A program made the position numbers and the translations under genes. The notes beneath the pieces are model-generated. The model saw nothing but the letters and a program-made list of their open reading frames with translations, did not search any database and was not told the origin of the DNA. This document shows positions 52,109 through 63,106 of a stretch of 64,000 nt of DNA, in pieces; position 1 is the first letter of the stretch; every line of letters begins with the position of its first letter. The stretch covers positions 3,457,048 to 3,521,047 of the forward strand of contig SMSO01000031.1 in the NCBI GenBank assembly GCA_004764695.1, given 5' to 3'. The DNA comes from Schizochytrium sp. TIO01. Lineage: Eukaryota; Sar; Bigyra; Thraustochytrida; Thraustochytriidae.

Positions 52109-55100
52109 ATGGAGACTGGCAACCAATCAGGTTCAAACCTATGGCCCGTGTCTGAGGTACGAGAGCCGAGTTCATCAGGATCTCCAAGCTCTGGGTGGAG
52201 CGGGAAAGGCGGCCAAGATGCAGAAACTGACGAAGATCAAGACCTTAACTGGGATCAACAGCACCAGCGGCGAAATAATGAGAATCTTGAGACGGCTCGA
52301 CTGTTGGAGCAACAATCGATTTCAGGTATTTCAGGGTACCAAAGTCTGCCAAGTTTGGCGGATGCTGCGGATAGCGTGTTCGCAAATGTCAGCGCAACAC
52401 ATTACTCAGATGTGAGCGATATAAGCGATGATGGGATGGTGGTGCAGCGAAGGTTGCATGCAGTTCGTGTCGCGGCAATGTACATAAAGGCTGCGCTCTT
52501 TGATCGCAGAATTTCGTATCTCACAGACCCGGAGTCATTATGGCTTGTGCGAATCTATGAGAGCACCGGCATGCGCATGCTTGTTGATGCAGCGCTTATT
52601 GCATACTTACTTATTACGTTTTATGAGAAAAACGATGGCACACAACCAGTGTGGACATATATTGTAGAAGCCCTGTCCTGGAGCTACCTTGCACTGATGT
52701 TTTCGCTGCGTATTCGATTCACCGACTTTAAACAGCTGCAGCGCAGCCGCTTCGCTAAAATCCATGCAACAGCCCTTGCAATTGCATTAGTAGATCTCTT
52801 GGCGAGTGTTTTCTTTGCTGTCATATGCAAAAAACCTTACTATCGATTTGCCCGCGTTGTACGACCAGTGTTTCAGCTTGAGTATTCTCACCTTGTCCGA
52901 CGCCGCGTGCTCGATATATTACGAACATGTTGGCGCGTGAGGGCGGTATTTTTATTGCTGGCTTTCGAAATCACCTTCTTTGCGGTTGTTGCGATTTTTC
53001 TGTTCTACGGCTCACCAGAAGGTGACCAGTTCTTTAATTCTATGGGACAATCCATTGTAACCCTGGTCATTCTTTTGTCGACATGTAATTCACCTTCAGT
53101 GATGGTTCCTGCTTACAAATCAAATCCATGGAGCGCTTTATTCTTTGTTTGTTATTTGGTGGTCTCTGTTTTTCTAATGCTGAACTTGACTTTAGCTGTC
53201 ATTTATAAAGAGCATCGACGTCATTTATTATGGGAAGCAAAACGTCAGGCGATTCGTAAACGCGCTTGCACCTCTGCAGCATTCCGCGTGCTGCGACAGG
53301 AATACATCCAAAGCATGGAGCCCATTCTGCGTCCAACAAATCTACGTGGGGTCGGTCTTCCCGATGGACTCGTGGTAGACTTAATGATTGAATTAGGTGT
53401 CCGTGTTGAAGATGCCCCAGTGCTCGTCACTCTTCTGGGCGATGGTCGCCGACCGGGCTTTGTATTTCGTGACGAATTTGAGGATGTTCTCCTTGTAGTG
53501 CACTTCACAATTAAGGAACATGTTTCTGAGGAAGAAGAAGTAGAGGCCATACTCGGAGAAAATGATATGGTTGCTGCTGCAGATGCAGAAGCAGTTGCTA
53601 CGGCTGACCGTGTTAGGGCTACTGAGGATGCTGAGCAAAGCACTGACCAGGATGGAAATGTTGGGGAGAATACCTACACAAGCCAGGGCACAAACAACAG
53701 CCAGTATTTTTCAAATTTCAACTATAGCAACGGCGGCACGCCTACGAGTTCTTTGTATGGTCTTGAAAATGAGTTTGACACTGGAAGTATTGCTCCTGGC
53801 CTCCACCACCCATACTACAATGGCCGCCGTACCCATGAAGGTAGCACTGCTAATATGAATACTAGCTCGAGATCAATGCGGTCCTCATCTTTTACACGTA
53901 GTTCTGATGCCCCTCGAACACCACTAACGGAGAGCGACTTTGACGAATCGACACCCACTTCAATGCGAACAGCTCTCAAAAAGGCGGCCCGAATGTCTTC
54001 TAGCCGACGCATGGCGATTCGTGTTGTAAAACACAGGACCTGGGTACCCTTCTTTGGTAAGGTTCAGACACTAGACTTTGCTGTCAACGCGCTACTAGTA
54101 GTTTCTGGATGCATCACAGTTACCGCCCTTACGATTGACATTGACGTCATCATTTATGATGATCCCCTGCCGTTCCGCATCATCAACACGTGCTGCACGC
54201 TCTTATTCTCCGCCGAAGTAGCGATCCGGATGCATGCTGCTCGCCCACGGCGCTTCTTTGAGTCTTCTTGGAATACATTCGAATTTTGTGTTGTGGTTTC
54301 TTCCCTAGTGGGAACGCTCTCGCAAATTCTTCGACTGCGTCTCGGTGGTCACACGCATCTCTTTTTGTTTTTACGAAAGCTTCGTTTACTGCGCTTACTG
54401 CGATCGGTTTCACAATTTCGCCTCCTTACAGAAATGATTGTGTACCTGCTTCCAGCTCTGTATGTATTTTCTCGAGTCATTTTCTTTTTTATGTACATCA
54501 CCGCGATTGTAGCTATGGGATCGCTCAAGATGCAGCTTGAAAATGAGGCCGAATTCGGTGCTACAAATTTTATCACTTTTGCCAATTCTTTGCTTACACT
54601 CTTTCAGCTCTTAGTCGTAAATGACTGGAATATGACAATGAATGGGTATTATAAGGCAACTGGCAACGCTCTGGTATATGTCTTCTTCATTCTCAATTAT
54701 CTCTTTAGTGTTATCGTTGTCCTCAATGTCATCACATCGTTCGCACTGGAGGCCCTCGACAAGAGTATCTCGGAGTTTGCTCTTTTGCAGGATGCTAACC
54801 CGAGCAACCCCGATGAAACCTCCTTCATCAATGGTAGCGATAGTCAAGAGAAAATTATACGTGAGCAGGCACGTATAATGGAGCGGCGTCATAACTCACG
54901 TCGCGAGCGTGAGCTATTCAGTCGTTCGAAGGCAGGTTCTGGTCATGTTCATGAGGAACGTGAACTCAAGCGCACATTTAGTTACGTAGAAAGACTTCCA
55001 ACTTTGCGTAAGGTGGGCCGAGTCATCCGAACCTCGCCTCGTGAATCGCACTTGGTTCGGCTTTTGCGCGAGGTCTTTGACAACGAGATGGACGAGCCTT

Positions 55101-55192
55101 CGATGGCAGAGGTTAATCGAGAACTTCATCGCAACGGTTTGGCAAACCTACTTGCTCGCCCCAATCAATCATCCCAGTCCCAGGTCACGTAA
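52109..55192 (+). CDS. Two-pore channel (TPC) family cation channel
   Basis: A 1,027-residue protein with two six-helix ion-channel domains, the TPC arrangement. Domain I begins near residue 150. Its pore is FNSMGQSIVTLVILLSTCNS followed by PSVMVPAYKSNP (about 305-335), closely matching the TPC pattern F-S...LLTTANNPDVMMPAY. The last helix is VSVFLMLNLTLAVIYKEHRR. A 350-residue linker is acidic, then Ser/Tyr/Asn-rich. Domain II starts near residue 665; its S4 contains RKLRLLRLLRSVSQFRLL with regularly spaced Arg. Its pore is ITFANSLLTLFQLLVVNDWN (Asp839) and the last helix is FSVIVVLNVITSFALEALDK. TPCs conduct Na or Ca across vacuolar or endolysosomal membranes under voltage, lipid or NAADP control. 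EF-hands of the plant type are not evident. The ATG at 52109 is the first in frame. Confidence 0.92.
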   Translation: METGNQSGSNLWPVSEVREPSSSGSPSSGWSGKGGQDAETDEDQDLNWDQQHQRRNNENLETARLLEQQSISGISGYQSLPSLADAADSVFANVSATHYSDVSDISDDGMVVQRRLHAVRVAAMYIKAALFDRRISYLTDPESLWLVRIYESTGMRMLVDAALIAYLLITFYEKNDGTQPVWTYIVEALSWSYLALMFSLRIRFTDFKQLQRSRFAKIHATALAIALVDLLASVFFAVICKKPYYRFARVVRPVFQLEYSHLVRRRVLDILRTCWRVRAVFLLLAFEITFFAVVAIFLFYGSPEGDQFFNSMGQSIVTLVILLSTCNSPSVMVPAYKSNPWSALFFVCYLVVSVFLMLNLTLAVIYKEHRRHLLWEAKRQAIRKRACTSAAFRVLRQEYIQSMEPILRPTNLRGVGLPDGLVVDLMIELGVRVEDAPVLVTLLGDGRRPGFVFRDEFEDVLLVVHFTIKEHVSEEEEVEAILGENDMVAAADAEAVATADRVRATEDAEQSTDQDGNVGENTYTSQGTNNSQYFSNFNYSNGGTPTSSLYGLENEFDTGSIAPGLHHPYYNGRRTHEGSTANMNTSSRSMRSSSFTRSSDAPRTPLTESDFDESTPTSMRTALKKAARMSSSRRMAIRVVKHRTWVPFFGKVQTLDFAVNALLVVSGCITVTALTIDIDVIIYDDPLPFRIINTCCTLLFSAEVAIRMHAARPRRFFESSWNTFEFCVVVSSLVGTLSQILRLRLGGHTHLFLFLRKLRLLRLLRSVSQFRLLTEMIVYLLPALYVFSRVIFFFMYITAIVAMGSLKMQLENEAEFGATNFITFANSLLTLFQLLVVNDWNMTMNGYYKATGNALVYVFFILNYLFSVIVVLNVITSFALEALDKSISEFALLQDANPSNPDETSFINGSDSQEKIIREQARIMERRHNSRRERELFSRSKAGSGHVHEERELKRTFSYVERLPTLRKVGRVIRTSPRESHLVRLLREVFDNEMDEPSMAEVNRELHRNGLANLLARPNQSSQSQVT

Positions 55193-56653
55193 TTAAAACA
55201 TAACCTTATTCGAGTTTTCCTAATACTTTGCAGTGGCTCTCGGTTTTCTTCTTTACGATTTGGAGAAGGAGACAGAGCACTTCGTGCAATGCACTTAAGT
55301 ACCAGGTACCCACTTACTAGTACACTGAAGAATAAAAGAGTCGTTCTTTTGACATGGCGTAGGACAGTGTTGTTTCTTCTCCCACAAGCATGGTGCTTGA
55401 AGTCTTTGTACAATTGAACAGTTTTTGCTGCCAAAGCATAGGAATTAGGACCTCTCAAATCGTTGCTCCTTGCTGCCCATCTTACCAAGGTGGCCTTGAA
55501 TCAGCCAATCAATTGCTTCTGAGCACGACTTAAAATCACTCGGGTTGTAGCACCTCTGCAATACCTACATTCTGCCACCTAACCTTATAACCTCAAAAGC
55601 TGTAAAACACAATTCTCAAGGAAAGCACACGCAGAAGCAAAAAAATACAACTAGCTAGCACCCGCATACGGCCCTGCTTCCGATTAAGTTTCCTCTCTCG
55701 AACATCCCTGAAGATCTACCAACCTGCCATCCAATCGCTTCCGTGCTTCGCCTACCTGGTACTATGTGTAATCCCCCTTACAGTTCGTTCAAGTCTTGAC
55801 CATAATCGATGAACCTCAGTCTTGAATTTTGATGACGACAGCGAGATGCAGCTTGAACTTCTTCGTGCACCCTGTGGTCAAGCTTCATGAACCCCAATCA
55901 CTGGTCCAAGAGACCTAAAGACAGCACCATTTAACATCAATCGTTGTGCACTGCAATAGTCCCGAGGTGGTAGGTAGTAGTAGTAGAAGTCGTAGTACCT
56001 ATCTAGGTACCTGTAGGCCTCTTCTGTGGCAGACAGACATCATTAGTTCTGACTCTGAAATCGCAATACAACTTTATTCTGAAGGCCAACAATGTTTCTG
56101 GCCGGCCGGCTGTCTATCTGGCTTGCCCTAGGCCGAGGCGCCTTGCAAGAACGTGACCACCGCCAGCCCTCACCCCCCTTTCGATGGCACAAACGCAGGT
56201 TTGGGTGGCTTGATGTAGTCCTACCCATGTAATATGTTTAGTATTTGATAAGTAAACTGAAGATGTAATGCGGATGATGTATGTGATAGCATTTGAGAAC
56301 CAACCACAGAAGAAGAAGAACCGGTGCTGTCTTCGCAGTGGAAGCGCGATCTTTCCTTCGCTCCTCGATGCACTCACTCTGCTTTGGCCGCGGGCCGAGG
56401 CTCGTCTGAAAGCTGCGAGTTTTGTCCACGCTGGGTGTCGATAATTATGTCTGGTTTCCAATTGATGTCTTAGTTCCATCCATCGTCATCGGAGCCATCG
56501 TCGTCACCGCTGTTATCACGTTGTAATAAGCCATTCCAAGAGCCTTCTTGAGGAAGTCCGCTGCGCTCAGGACTGCGAGCTCGCACCGATTGTGGCCACG
56601 AGCGTACGCATTTGGGAGCCTCAGCTCATTTGCATTTGATCTGGTCGCGACGC

Positions 56654-56699
<46 letters not shown>
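56654..56699. repeat. GCAA microsatellite
   Basis: About eleven pure copies of GCAA. Confidence 0.95.
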
Positions 56700-57011
56700 T
56701 CTGGGTATCGATGGCATGAAACACACGAGTTCTTGACGACGGATTGCTTAGGTTTCTGCAGTTTCGATGAGGTCAGTCAGTCAGTCGTCAGTCACCCATT
56801 CATTTCCTCTTTGTCTTCAATTGCACGGCAATCGAAGGTGTTATATGCCTTTAAGCGAACTTGCATTGAAGGAGACTCTGCAAAGCGAGTTATCCTCCCG
56901 CAAAACTTTCGATGTGCGCGAAGCTTTCTACTGAATGACTCATGTCCAAAATAATTCAAGAGGAAGCTTTGAAGAGGACATCTGATTCTTCCTATGAATA
57001 GGTGAATGAAC

Positions 57012-57048
57012 CAATGAATGAATGAATGAATGAATGAATGAATGAATG
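57012..57048. repeat. AATG microsatellite
   Basis: About nine pure copies, the same unit as in the gene-poor region. Confidence 0.95.
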
Positions 57049-57976
57049 TATATGCAATGAACAAGTAGTTTTCACCATCCCTCGTGGAGGTGATGTGGCG
57101 CGAGGCTGCTTTGAGCCGGAAGAAGTACGCTCTGTGGCGTGCGGGATCAAAGACGAGGACGTCTCCACGACACCAGCTTGCACAGATCTTTGGACACCTT
57201 TTTATTTGATTGCTTGTGGAGAAATACTTTTCATTACCAGGCTATTATTACTTTAAGCCGGAGCCTGAGTGTAATTTTATTAAATTATAAACAATAACAT
57301 TGGATTCTTGTCCTCCTTTTATGCACTTACAAATACATATACATCTATATCTATAGATAGATACCTGCCTAGACACTCCATTTCTTCTTACCCCTCTTTC
57401 TGCTCGTTTCTTTTCACTTTCTTCAAGTACTTTTTGCTTTCTTTCTTTTTAAGATTGCTGTCTTTCTATTTCTTCTGCGCTTCCAAGGACTGTTCAAAGA
57501 AAGGGTGAAAGAACTTTTGAGAGGGAGAGAGAAAGAGAAGAGAATGAGAGGGGCAGGAGATGAGAGAGAAGATCAAGATACCACGATCTGGCAACCAAAA
57601 CCATATTTGATCTCGGAGTGCACTCGGGGCCACTTTGTGGCGCTACTGCGTGATAGAACCTTCGCTGGTGGCCCGAGAATAACTGTAATATCAGAAAGCT
57701 TGTGCTGAAGGTGCAACAGGGGGGACCTCAACCCGCAACTGAGCCGGCTCATCGGCTTACTTTCACTGTTGACTACTTGCGTTTGCTCGTTTTGAAGAGT
57801 AACTTCGGATAACCCGAGGAATCAGGAACCCGAAATTTGGAGAGAGAAGCAAAGTCTATTCCACAGCGATCGTTTAGATCTGTCTTCTGAAGCAGGAATT
57901 GTGTTTGAGATCGAGACTTGGCTGAAGTTAATCTCGTCCGATCTGCTTTAGCATAGTATAGATTGATCTAGGCAGG

Positions 57977-59632
57977 ATGACTACCACTACGGGAGGTGGC
58001 ATGAGCCGGGATGACATCACATCGATGAGCTTTGACTCACACCTTGACGAGATGGCTCAGCTTGAGCCTGAAATGCATCATCCAGACCGCCAGAGTTCTC
58101 GGAGCTCATCGGTGTTTAGCCTTGTCGCCACCATGGTCGGCGGAGGTGTCCTATCTCTGCCGTATGCCCTTCAACGCACCGGCGTTGCCCTGGGTTTGGT
58201 CTACCTCTTTGGAAGTGGCGTGATCAGTGCATTTTCAATCCGTTTACTCATATCTGCATCGAGACGAAGTGGTGCTCAATCCTATGAAGAGGTAGTGGAA
58301 CGCAGCTTTGGTGTACCTGCCAAATATCTGACAATGCTTTTGCTCATCGCAATGACCTTCCTCGCAAGTGTTGCTTATCTTGTGCTTGGCCGCGACTTGG
58401 CAGTCCCGCTTGTGGAAGCTTACATTGCAGGTAATAGCGGCCTTTCCAAACAAGGTCACAACCTGGTTGCCATTTGCTGTCTGATTCCTGTGATCCCTCT
58501 CTGCTATGCAAAGTCTCTCCATTCCCTGCGCTTTACTAGCCTTAGCTGCCTCCTGGCTCTTTTTCTTCTCACAGGTGCTGTTATCTGGCGCTGTGTCGAT
58601 CGTGCTGAGCATGTCCGGCCTATCGAAGCCGATGATATCAAGTGGGTTTCTACGGATATCGAATCCTCCCTTTACGCGATGCCTTTCTTTGAACTCTCCT
58701 TTATGTGCCACTTCAATGTTCTCCCAGTCCATTCCGGCCTGCGAAAGCCTACGCGTCACCGCCTTGACTGCGTTGTCTTCTCCACTATCATGTCGGCTGT
58801 TTGCTTTTACACGATTGTCTCCATCGCCGGATATCTCTTCGCTTACGACCACAAGTGCGATGCGCAGTCTTCGTCTACTTGCGTGGACAATGTGCCAGAT
58901 AATATTCTTAACGCCTTCAATCGTGATGATGCTCTCATTAATGTCGGTCGCGCAGGATTTCTCTCTTCTCTCATGTTGAGTTACCCTTTGCTTGTACTCC
59001 CATGCCGTGATACAGCCATTCGTCTTGGTACTCTTCTGTTCGTTGGCGACAAGAAACGTCGTGCTGCGTCCGAAGCTGATGAGCGTCTGTTGAGCCGTGG
59101 CCACCATGATGATGAGATCAATGCCGATGGTGAAGCTGATGGAGCGTCTGGGGAGGCGGCCAACGCCAGAAGTTCTGCAGCTGTCCGACCGGGATCGCTG
59201 GACTATCTTGAAACTCCATACAATGAAGAGGTGCTGGAGATTATCGATAGTTCTGATTCACCAGAATTCCGCACCCCGCAACTCGAACGTACCCGTCGTC
59301 GTCTTGCACGTACAATCATGAAGCCTTTACAACTGTGGACCAAGGAAGGCCTCTTACATGTTTTGGTCACGTCTGTAATCCTCATTTTGTCAGTTTTTAG
59401 CATGGTGGCAGTGCCCGGTGTTGCTGTTGTGTGGAACCTAGCAGGCTCGTCGGTGTCAATGCTTCTGGGATTTATTCTCCCTGCAGCTAGTTATATTGCC
59501 CTTCGTAGCCCCGACGGTTTTTTCAAGCCAAGCTCGCACGATTTCCGTTTCTATGCTGCTTGGGCCCTCTTGATCTTTTCCATTATCATGGGTATCGTGT
59601 GCACCTTTGAATCGATCAAACAAGTAATCTAG
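57977..59632 (+). CDS. Amino acid/auxin permease family transporter
   Basis: A 551-residue membrane protein of the AAAP (SLC32/36/38) family, which couples amino acid movement to protons or sodium at the plasma membrane or vacuole. The N-terminal 45 residues are polar. TM1 contains SVFSLVATMVGGGVLSLPYA, the family hallmark. About eleven hydrophobic segments follow, including YLTMLLLIAMTFLASVAYLV, MSAVCFYTIVSIAGYLFAYD and GFLSSLMLSYPLLVLPCRDT. A long cytosolic loop (about 360-450) rich in Asp/Glu/Ser precedes the last helices, a pattern seen in fungal AVT and SLC38 members. A Cys pair in the extracytoplasmic loop (CDAQSSSTC) may form a disulfide. The start ATG at 57977 is the first in frame. 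Substrate cannot be told from sequence. Confidence 0.9.
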   Translation: MTTTTGGGMSRDDITSMSFDSHLDEMAQLEPEMHHPDRQSSRSSSVFSLVATMVGGGVLSLPYALQRTGVALGLVYLFGSGVISAFSIRLLISASRRSGAQSYEEVVERSFGVPAKYLTMLLLIAMTFLASVAYLVLGRDLAVPLVEAYIAGNSGLSKQGHNLVAICCLIPVIPLCYAKSLHSLRFTSLSCLLALFLLTGAVIWRCVDRAEHVRPIEADDIKWVSTDIESSLYAMPFFELSFMCHFNVLPVHSGLRKPTRHRLDCVVFSTIMSAVCFYTIVSIAGYLFAYDHKCDAQSSSTCVDNVPDNILNAFNRDDALINVGRAGFLSSLMLSYPLLVLPCRDTAIRLGTLLFVGDKKRRAASEADERLLSRGHHDDEINADGEADGASGEAANARSSAAVRPGSLDYLETPYNEEVLEIIDSSDSPEFRTPQLERTRRRLARTIMKPLQLWTKEGLLHVLVTSVILILSVFSMVAVPGVAVVWNLAGSSVSMLLGFILPAASYIALRSPDGFFKPSSHDFRFYAAWALLIFSIIMGIVCTFESIKQVI

Positions 59633-60525
59633 ACCTGCTGCTGTTTTGTCCAAAACTCCGTTAAAATATACAAAATTTAACTTTTTTAAGTTCATTGCAA
59701 AGTTCTTGTGTTATTCATTTACAACTGATCATCAACTTTCTAGTGCCTCCTTACTGTATTTTATTGTGTGATGTATTTGTTCAATTGAAAACGCCCTCTC
59801 AATCCTCAAGAATTAATCCCCATCATGCACCACCTGCCCCCTATCATCTATCGACATTTCATCTTTCACAGTAACATTTCATCTTCGCATATAACTTGAA
59901 CAATACCCACAAACTGATTCAACTATCTCCTCCTACATTGAATTTTTCAAACCCACGGTTTGATCTTTTTAGCTAACTCCTATTCTTTTCTCCGCAATTT
60001 ACTATTCTCAACAACTGGTCAACAGAATGTCTTCATCATGGTCTCTTCCAGGATGTTCGAAGCCATTGCGCATTTGTTCCTGCAACGACCCAGTACTAAT
60101 TAGAAGGTAGCCATGCTTAGAAGCTCCTATGAGTTGTGCAGACCGCGGCGAGGGACCTCTCTATTTGCACTTACATTGCGAATGGAGGCCAAGAAAAGTA
60201 AAAAGATCACTCCATCACAGCTGGCGAACCTAAATCAACTCCTCCTGGCCGCAAGCTTGGTTGGGCCGGCGTATACACCTGAGGAGCCTAATCTTCATCT
60301 TCTCTTTCTGTTTACCTGCAGGTTTCTCGTCTCTCACAAAGGCGTGAGTCACGAGCTGATTGGGGATTGGCGCAGATTGCCTTAGTCTGCAAAATATTCG
60401 ACTTCACCTATTAGCTACTAGAAAGGGCTATTTGACGGACGATTCTGTTGAGATCAAAGTCACTTCTCTATTGAACAAATTTGCGAGATTCGTAGACTTG
60501 AGTTCATAAATTTAGCTTGATCAAG
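59633..60525. other. Intergenic region, no clear gene
   Basis: About 0.9 kb. A 90-codon frame at 60113-60385 has no recognised motif. The promoter of the S-adenosylmethionine carrier lies here. Confidence 0.45.
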
Positions 60526-61326
60526 ATGGGCCTCGACACGACTGCTCTTGTGGCAGGCGGTATCGCCGGTTTTGCCGTAGATACCAGCCTCATGCCTCTG
60601 GATTCACTCAAGACGCGTCTCCAGTCCCCCATGGGTTTCCGTGCTGCTGGTGGATTCTCTAACCTCTTCGCTGGTGTTGGTGTGGCTGCTTTGGGTTCTG
60701 TGCCTGGTGCTTCGCTGTTTTTCTGTACCTACGAGACCACTAAGTCCACCCTCTCCGGCCACATGAGTGACACTAAGGCTCAGATGGCTGCTGCATCTCT
60801 CGGTGAAATGGCTGCTTGCCTCATCCGTGTGCCTGTTGAGAACATCAAACAGAAGCGCCAGGCGGGTCTCTACCCTGACAACGGCAGCGCTGTGCGTGGT
60901 ATTGTTGGCAAGCAAGGTTACGCTGGTTTCTACACGGGTTACTGGACCACTGTCCTTCGTGAAATTCCCTTCTCCATGATTCAGTTCCCGCTCTGGGAGG
61001 CCATCAAGGTCGAGATTGGACGTCGTCGTGGAGATGGAACTGTCCACTCGTGGGAATCTGCGGCTGCCGGTTCGATGTCTGGAGCGTTCGCTGCTGCGCT
61101 CACCACCCCTCTCGACGTTGTTAAGACCCGCCTCATGCTTGGCCATGACCCCAAGGGAGTGCCTTACGATGGAGCCGTCTCTACATTGCAGAGAATTGTT
61201 CGCGATGAGGGCGCTGGCAAGCTCATGTCTGGTGTGGGACCCCGTGTGTTCTGGATTGGTATTGGTGGCTTTGTGTACTTTTTCGCATACCAAAAGACCC
61301 GCTATTTAATGGAAGGATCTAAGTAA
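60526..61326 (+). CDS. SLC25A26: Mitochondrial S-adenosylmethionine carrier
   Basis: A 266-residue carrier, matching SLC25A26 in length. It exchanges cytosolic S-adenosylmethionine for mitochondrial S-adenosylhomocysteine in the inner membrane. Three repeats are present with signatures PLDSLKTRL (from residue 24), PVENIKQKR and PLDVVKTRL. Subfamily-specific sequence includes VDTSLMPLDSLKTRLQSPMG near the N terminus, GSVPGASLFFCTYETTK and RVPVENIKQKRQAG. The first repeat's short loop and the VENIKQ variant in repeat 2 are typical of SAM carriers. The ATG at 60526 was chosen. Codons are strongly C-ending, suggesting high expression. Its coding end overlaps the convergent PNGase A gene by 8 bases. 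Confidence 0.93.
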   Translation: MGLDTTALVAGGIAGFAVDTSLMPLDSLKTRLQSPMGFRAAGGFSNLFAGVGVAALGSVPGASLFFCTYETTKSTLSGHMSDTKAQMAAASLGEMAACLIRVPVENIKQKRQAGLYPDNGSAVRGIVGKQGYAGFYTGYWTTVLREIPFSMIQFPLWEAIKVEIGRRRGDGTVHSWESAAAGSMSGAFAAALTTPLDVVKTRLMLGHDPKGVPYDGAVSTLQRIVRDEGAGKLMSGVGPRVFWIGIGGFVYFFAYQKTRYLMEGSK

Positions 61327-63106
61327 TTTCGAGCCGTATGTGGCTCTCTCTTTTTTCTTCAACTAACTTTGTGCAAAAACTTGCGCCGCAAGGCACAACT
61401 TGAAGCTCACCACTATCGCAAGTCATCAAGCTGCTATTTCCTTGTTCTGTCACATTCCCACCTCGAACCTGGCCTTGTCTCTCGAGGATACGGGAACCGT
61501 TTACTTGAGATTCTGTACGCTGAAAGCAGGGTTGGACATTGTCATCTAATTGCCTGTCCCACACAGTGATAGATTGGGTAGCGGAGGAAGCTCTGTGCCC
61601 CCCTTTGGACATATTGTAATAAGCACGTCCGCTATAGGTGCTCTCCAGGGCAATGTAGCCCGTACCTTTGCGACTTTCACGGGAGATAAATCGTGTCTCG
61701 TTCACATTTGCTGCAATCCAACCATCCCCATCTTTTTCCATCACCGCAAATTTGTATATTTGATGCTCGATAGCGTCCACAGTTTGCAATGTAGTGTGCA
61801 AATGCCCATAAACTACATCATCTTCGACTAAATTTGACATTTCAATATGGACGTGGTCATCCCCATTGGACATGTCGTGTGATTGAGTTCGAGAGGTACT
61901 TCCAGATAGTGTTGTCATCTCAGTTGTAATATAAGGTGAGTTCCAACTCCGCGGCGGCCCAACATGCAAACCTAGACTTTTGTATGAGCCTGGAGGACGG
62001 TGATAAACGATAAGTACTGGGTCTACATACCACACCCCCTTTTCACTGTTCTTTAGAACTTCTATCTCCAAAGTATGGTCTTCTGATTTGCCCCGCACCC
62101 TTTCTAGGAGAAAGCTCACGTCAAGCTCATAGGGCGCTACGTCAAGCGCAAGAATACCTGTCAAAGGTCTCCACAGAAGAGGGTTGATGCCTCCAGTGTA
62201 CACCACTGGGAACGGAACGATGGCAGTGACTGGGCTCCCGTCAAAGTGGACAATAAACTCTCTAAAAGGAGAGCCGCCAGGAGCTTCGAGATAATAAAAC
62301 TCCTCGGAGCCACCGTGCCCAGAAGCAAACAAGAGGATCTTCAGCTGGCAATCATTCTGTACACATGAGCGAAGGGCCTGGCTTGGAAATTTCACTTGCA
62401 GGCGCTCAGTCCCAATCAACGTTCCCCCCTCCCAGGGTTTCGTAGGATCTTTAAAAGGGGCACGCAAAGCAATTGCCATAGGTAAAGGCTGTCTCCTTAT
62501 GCCTCCGTGATAGATTAACGCTCTGACAGTTGCATTTATCACGCCTGTGTACGGACCTGTAACAACGTTCGGAATGTCAAGAATAGCCTGGAAAGGAGCT
62601 CGACGGCCCACGATGCTGCGTGCAAGCTCTGTGATATCCCGTTCCACAAACCACCTGATTTTCCCTGGGTTGAGTGGCTCGGGGGTAGACAGGTGAAGGA
62701 GTTTGAGATTATCAATCCAGAAACCCCCAATCCGATCAAACTGGCGGCCTTTGACAGTAGCATTGAGTTCTAACACAACCATGCTCACTGTATGCACATC
62801 GTGAGCACAGCCAGGTACTGAAACTTTCTGTACATGAGCTTTTCGTGATAGCCCAAAGTGAGCGTTAGTTACAAGATCCACGACGCAGGGTTCTACATTT
62901 TGAGGGCGTTGTAGAGGAACCTCAACAGCTATAGGGTCCGTCTTGTACGAATCATCATCTAGATTGGGTATATGCCCGAAATCAAGATTAGATCTGTATC
63001 CACGACTTTCTGCCTCTACCCAACAGAAGCTAACAAACAGGTAAAGCTGGAGTGCTAGACAGCAAAAGAAGCAGTATCGAGGTCTCGGGACGGAGGCCAT
63101 GACCAT
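61319..63106 (-). CDS. Peptide-N4-(N-acetyl-beta-glucosaminyl)asparagine amidase A-like secreted protein
   Basis: A 595-residue protein with a hydrophobic N terminus (CFFCCLALQLYLFVSFCWVE, about 12-31), read as a signal peptide. The PNGase A domain is recognised by FDRIGGFWIDNLKLLHLSTP, ILLFASGHGGSEEFYYLEAP, PFREFIVHFDGSPV and PFPVVYTGGINPLLWRPLTG. Members release N-glycans from glycopeptides and act in acidic or secretory compartments. Several N-glycosylation sites (such as NATV, NETR, NMSK) support passage through the ER. The C-terminal 180 residues form a more variable beta-rich domain. The first of two close ATGs (63106, 63100) is used. It is convergent with the SAM carrier and the two stops interleave. 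Confidence 0.88.
   Translation of the reverse strand: MVMASVPRPRYCFFCCLALQLYLFVSFCWVEAESRGYRSNLDFGHIPNLDDDSYKTDPIAVEVPLQRPQNVEPCVVDLVTNAHFGLSRKAHVQKVSVPGCAHDVHTVSMVVLELNATVKGRQFDRIGGFWIDNLKLLHLSTPEPLNPGKIRWFVERDITELARSIVGRRAPFQAILDIPNVVTGPYTGVINATVRALIYHGGIRRQPLPMAIALRAPFKDPTKPWEGGTLIGTERLQVKFPSQALRSCVQNDCQLKILLFASGHGGSEEFYYLEAPGGSPFREFIVHFDGSPVTAIVPFPVVYTGGINPLLWRPLTGILALDVAPYELDVSFLLERVRGKSEDHTLEIEVLKNSEKGVWYVDPVLIVYHRPPGSYKSLGLHVGPPRSWNSPYITTEMTTLSGSTSRTQSHDMSNGDDHVHIEMSNLVEDDVVYGHLHTTLQTVDAIEHQIYKFAVMEKDGDGWIAANVNETRFISRESRKGTGYIALESTYSGRAYYNMSKGGHRASSATQSITVWDRQLDDNVQPCFQRTESQVNGSRILERQGQVRGGNVTEQGNSSLMTCDSGELQVVPCGASFCTKLVEEKRESHIRLEIT

Larger units (their letters stand above)
55193..57976. 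other. Intergenic region with simple repeats, no gene seen
   Basis: About 2.8 kb. A dense cluster of GTAC/CCTA/GTAG words sits at 55296-55325 and 55965-56015. GCAA and AATG microsatellites are listed separately. The open frames at 56114-56479 and 57505-57708 have no recognised motif. The promoter of the amino acid transporter gene is at the right end. Confidence 0.5.
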
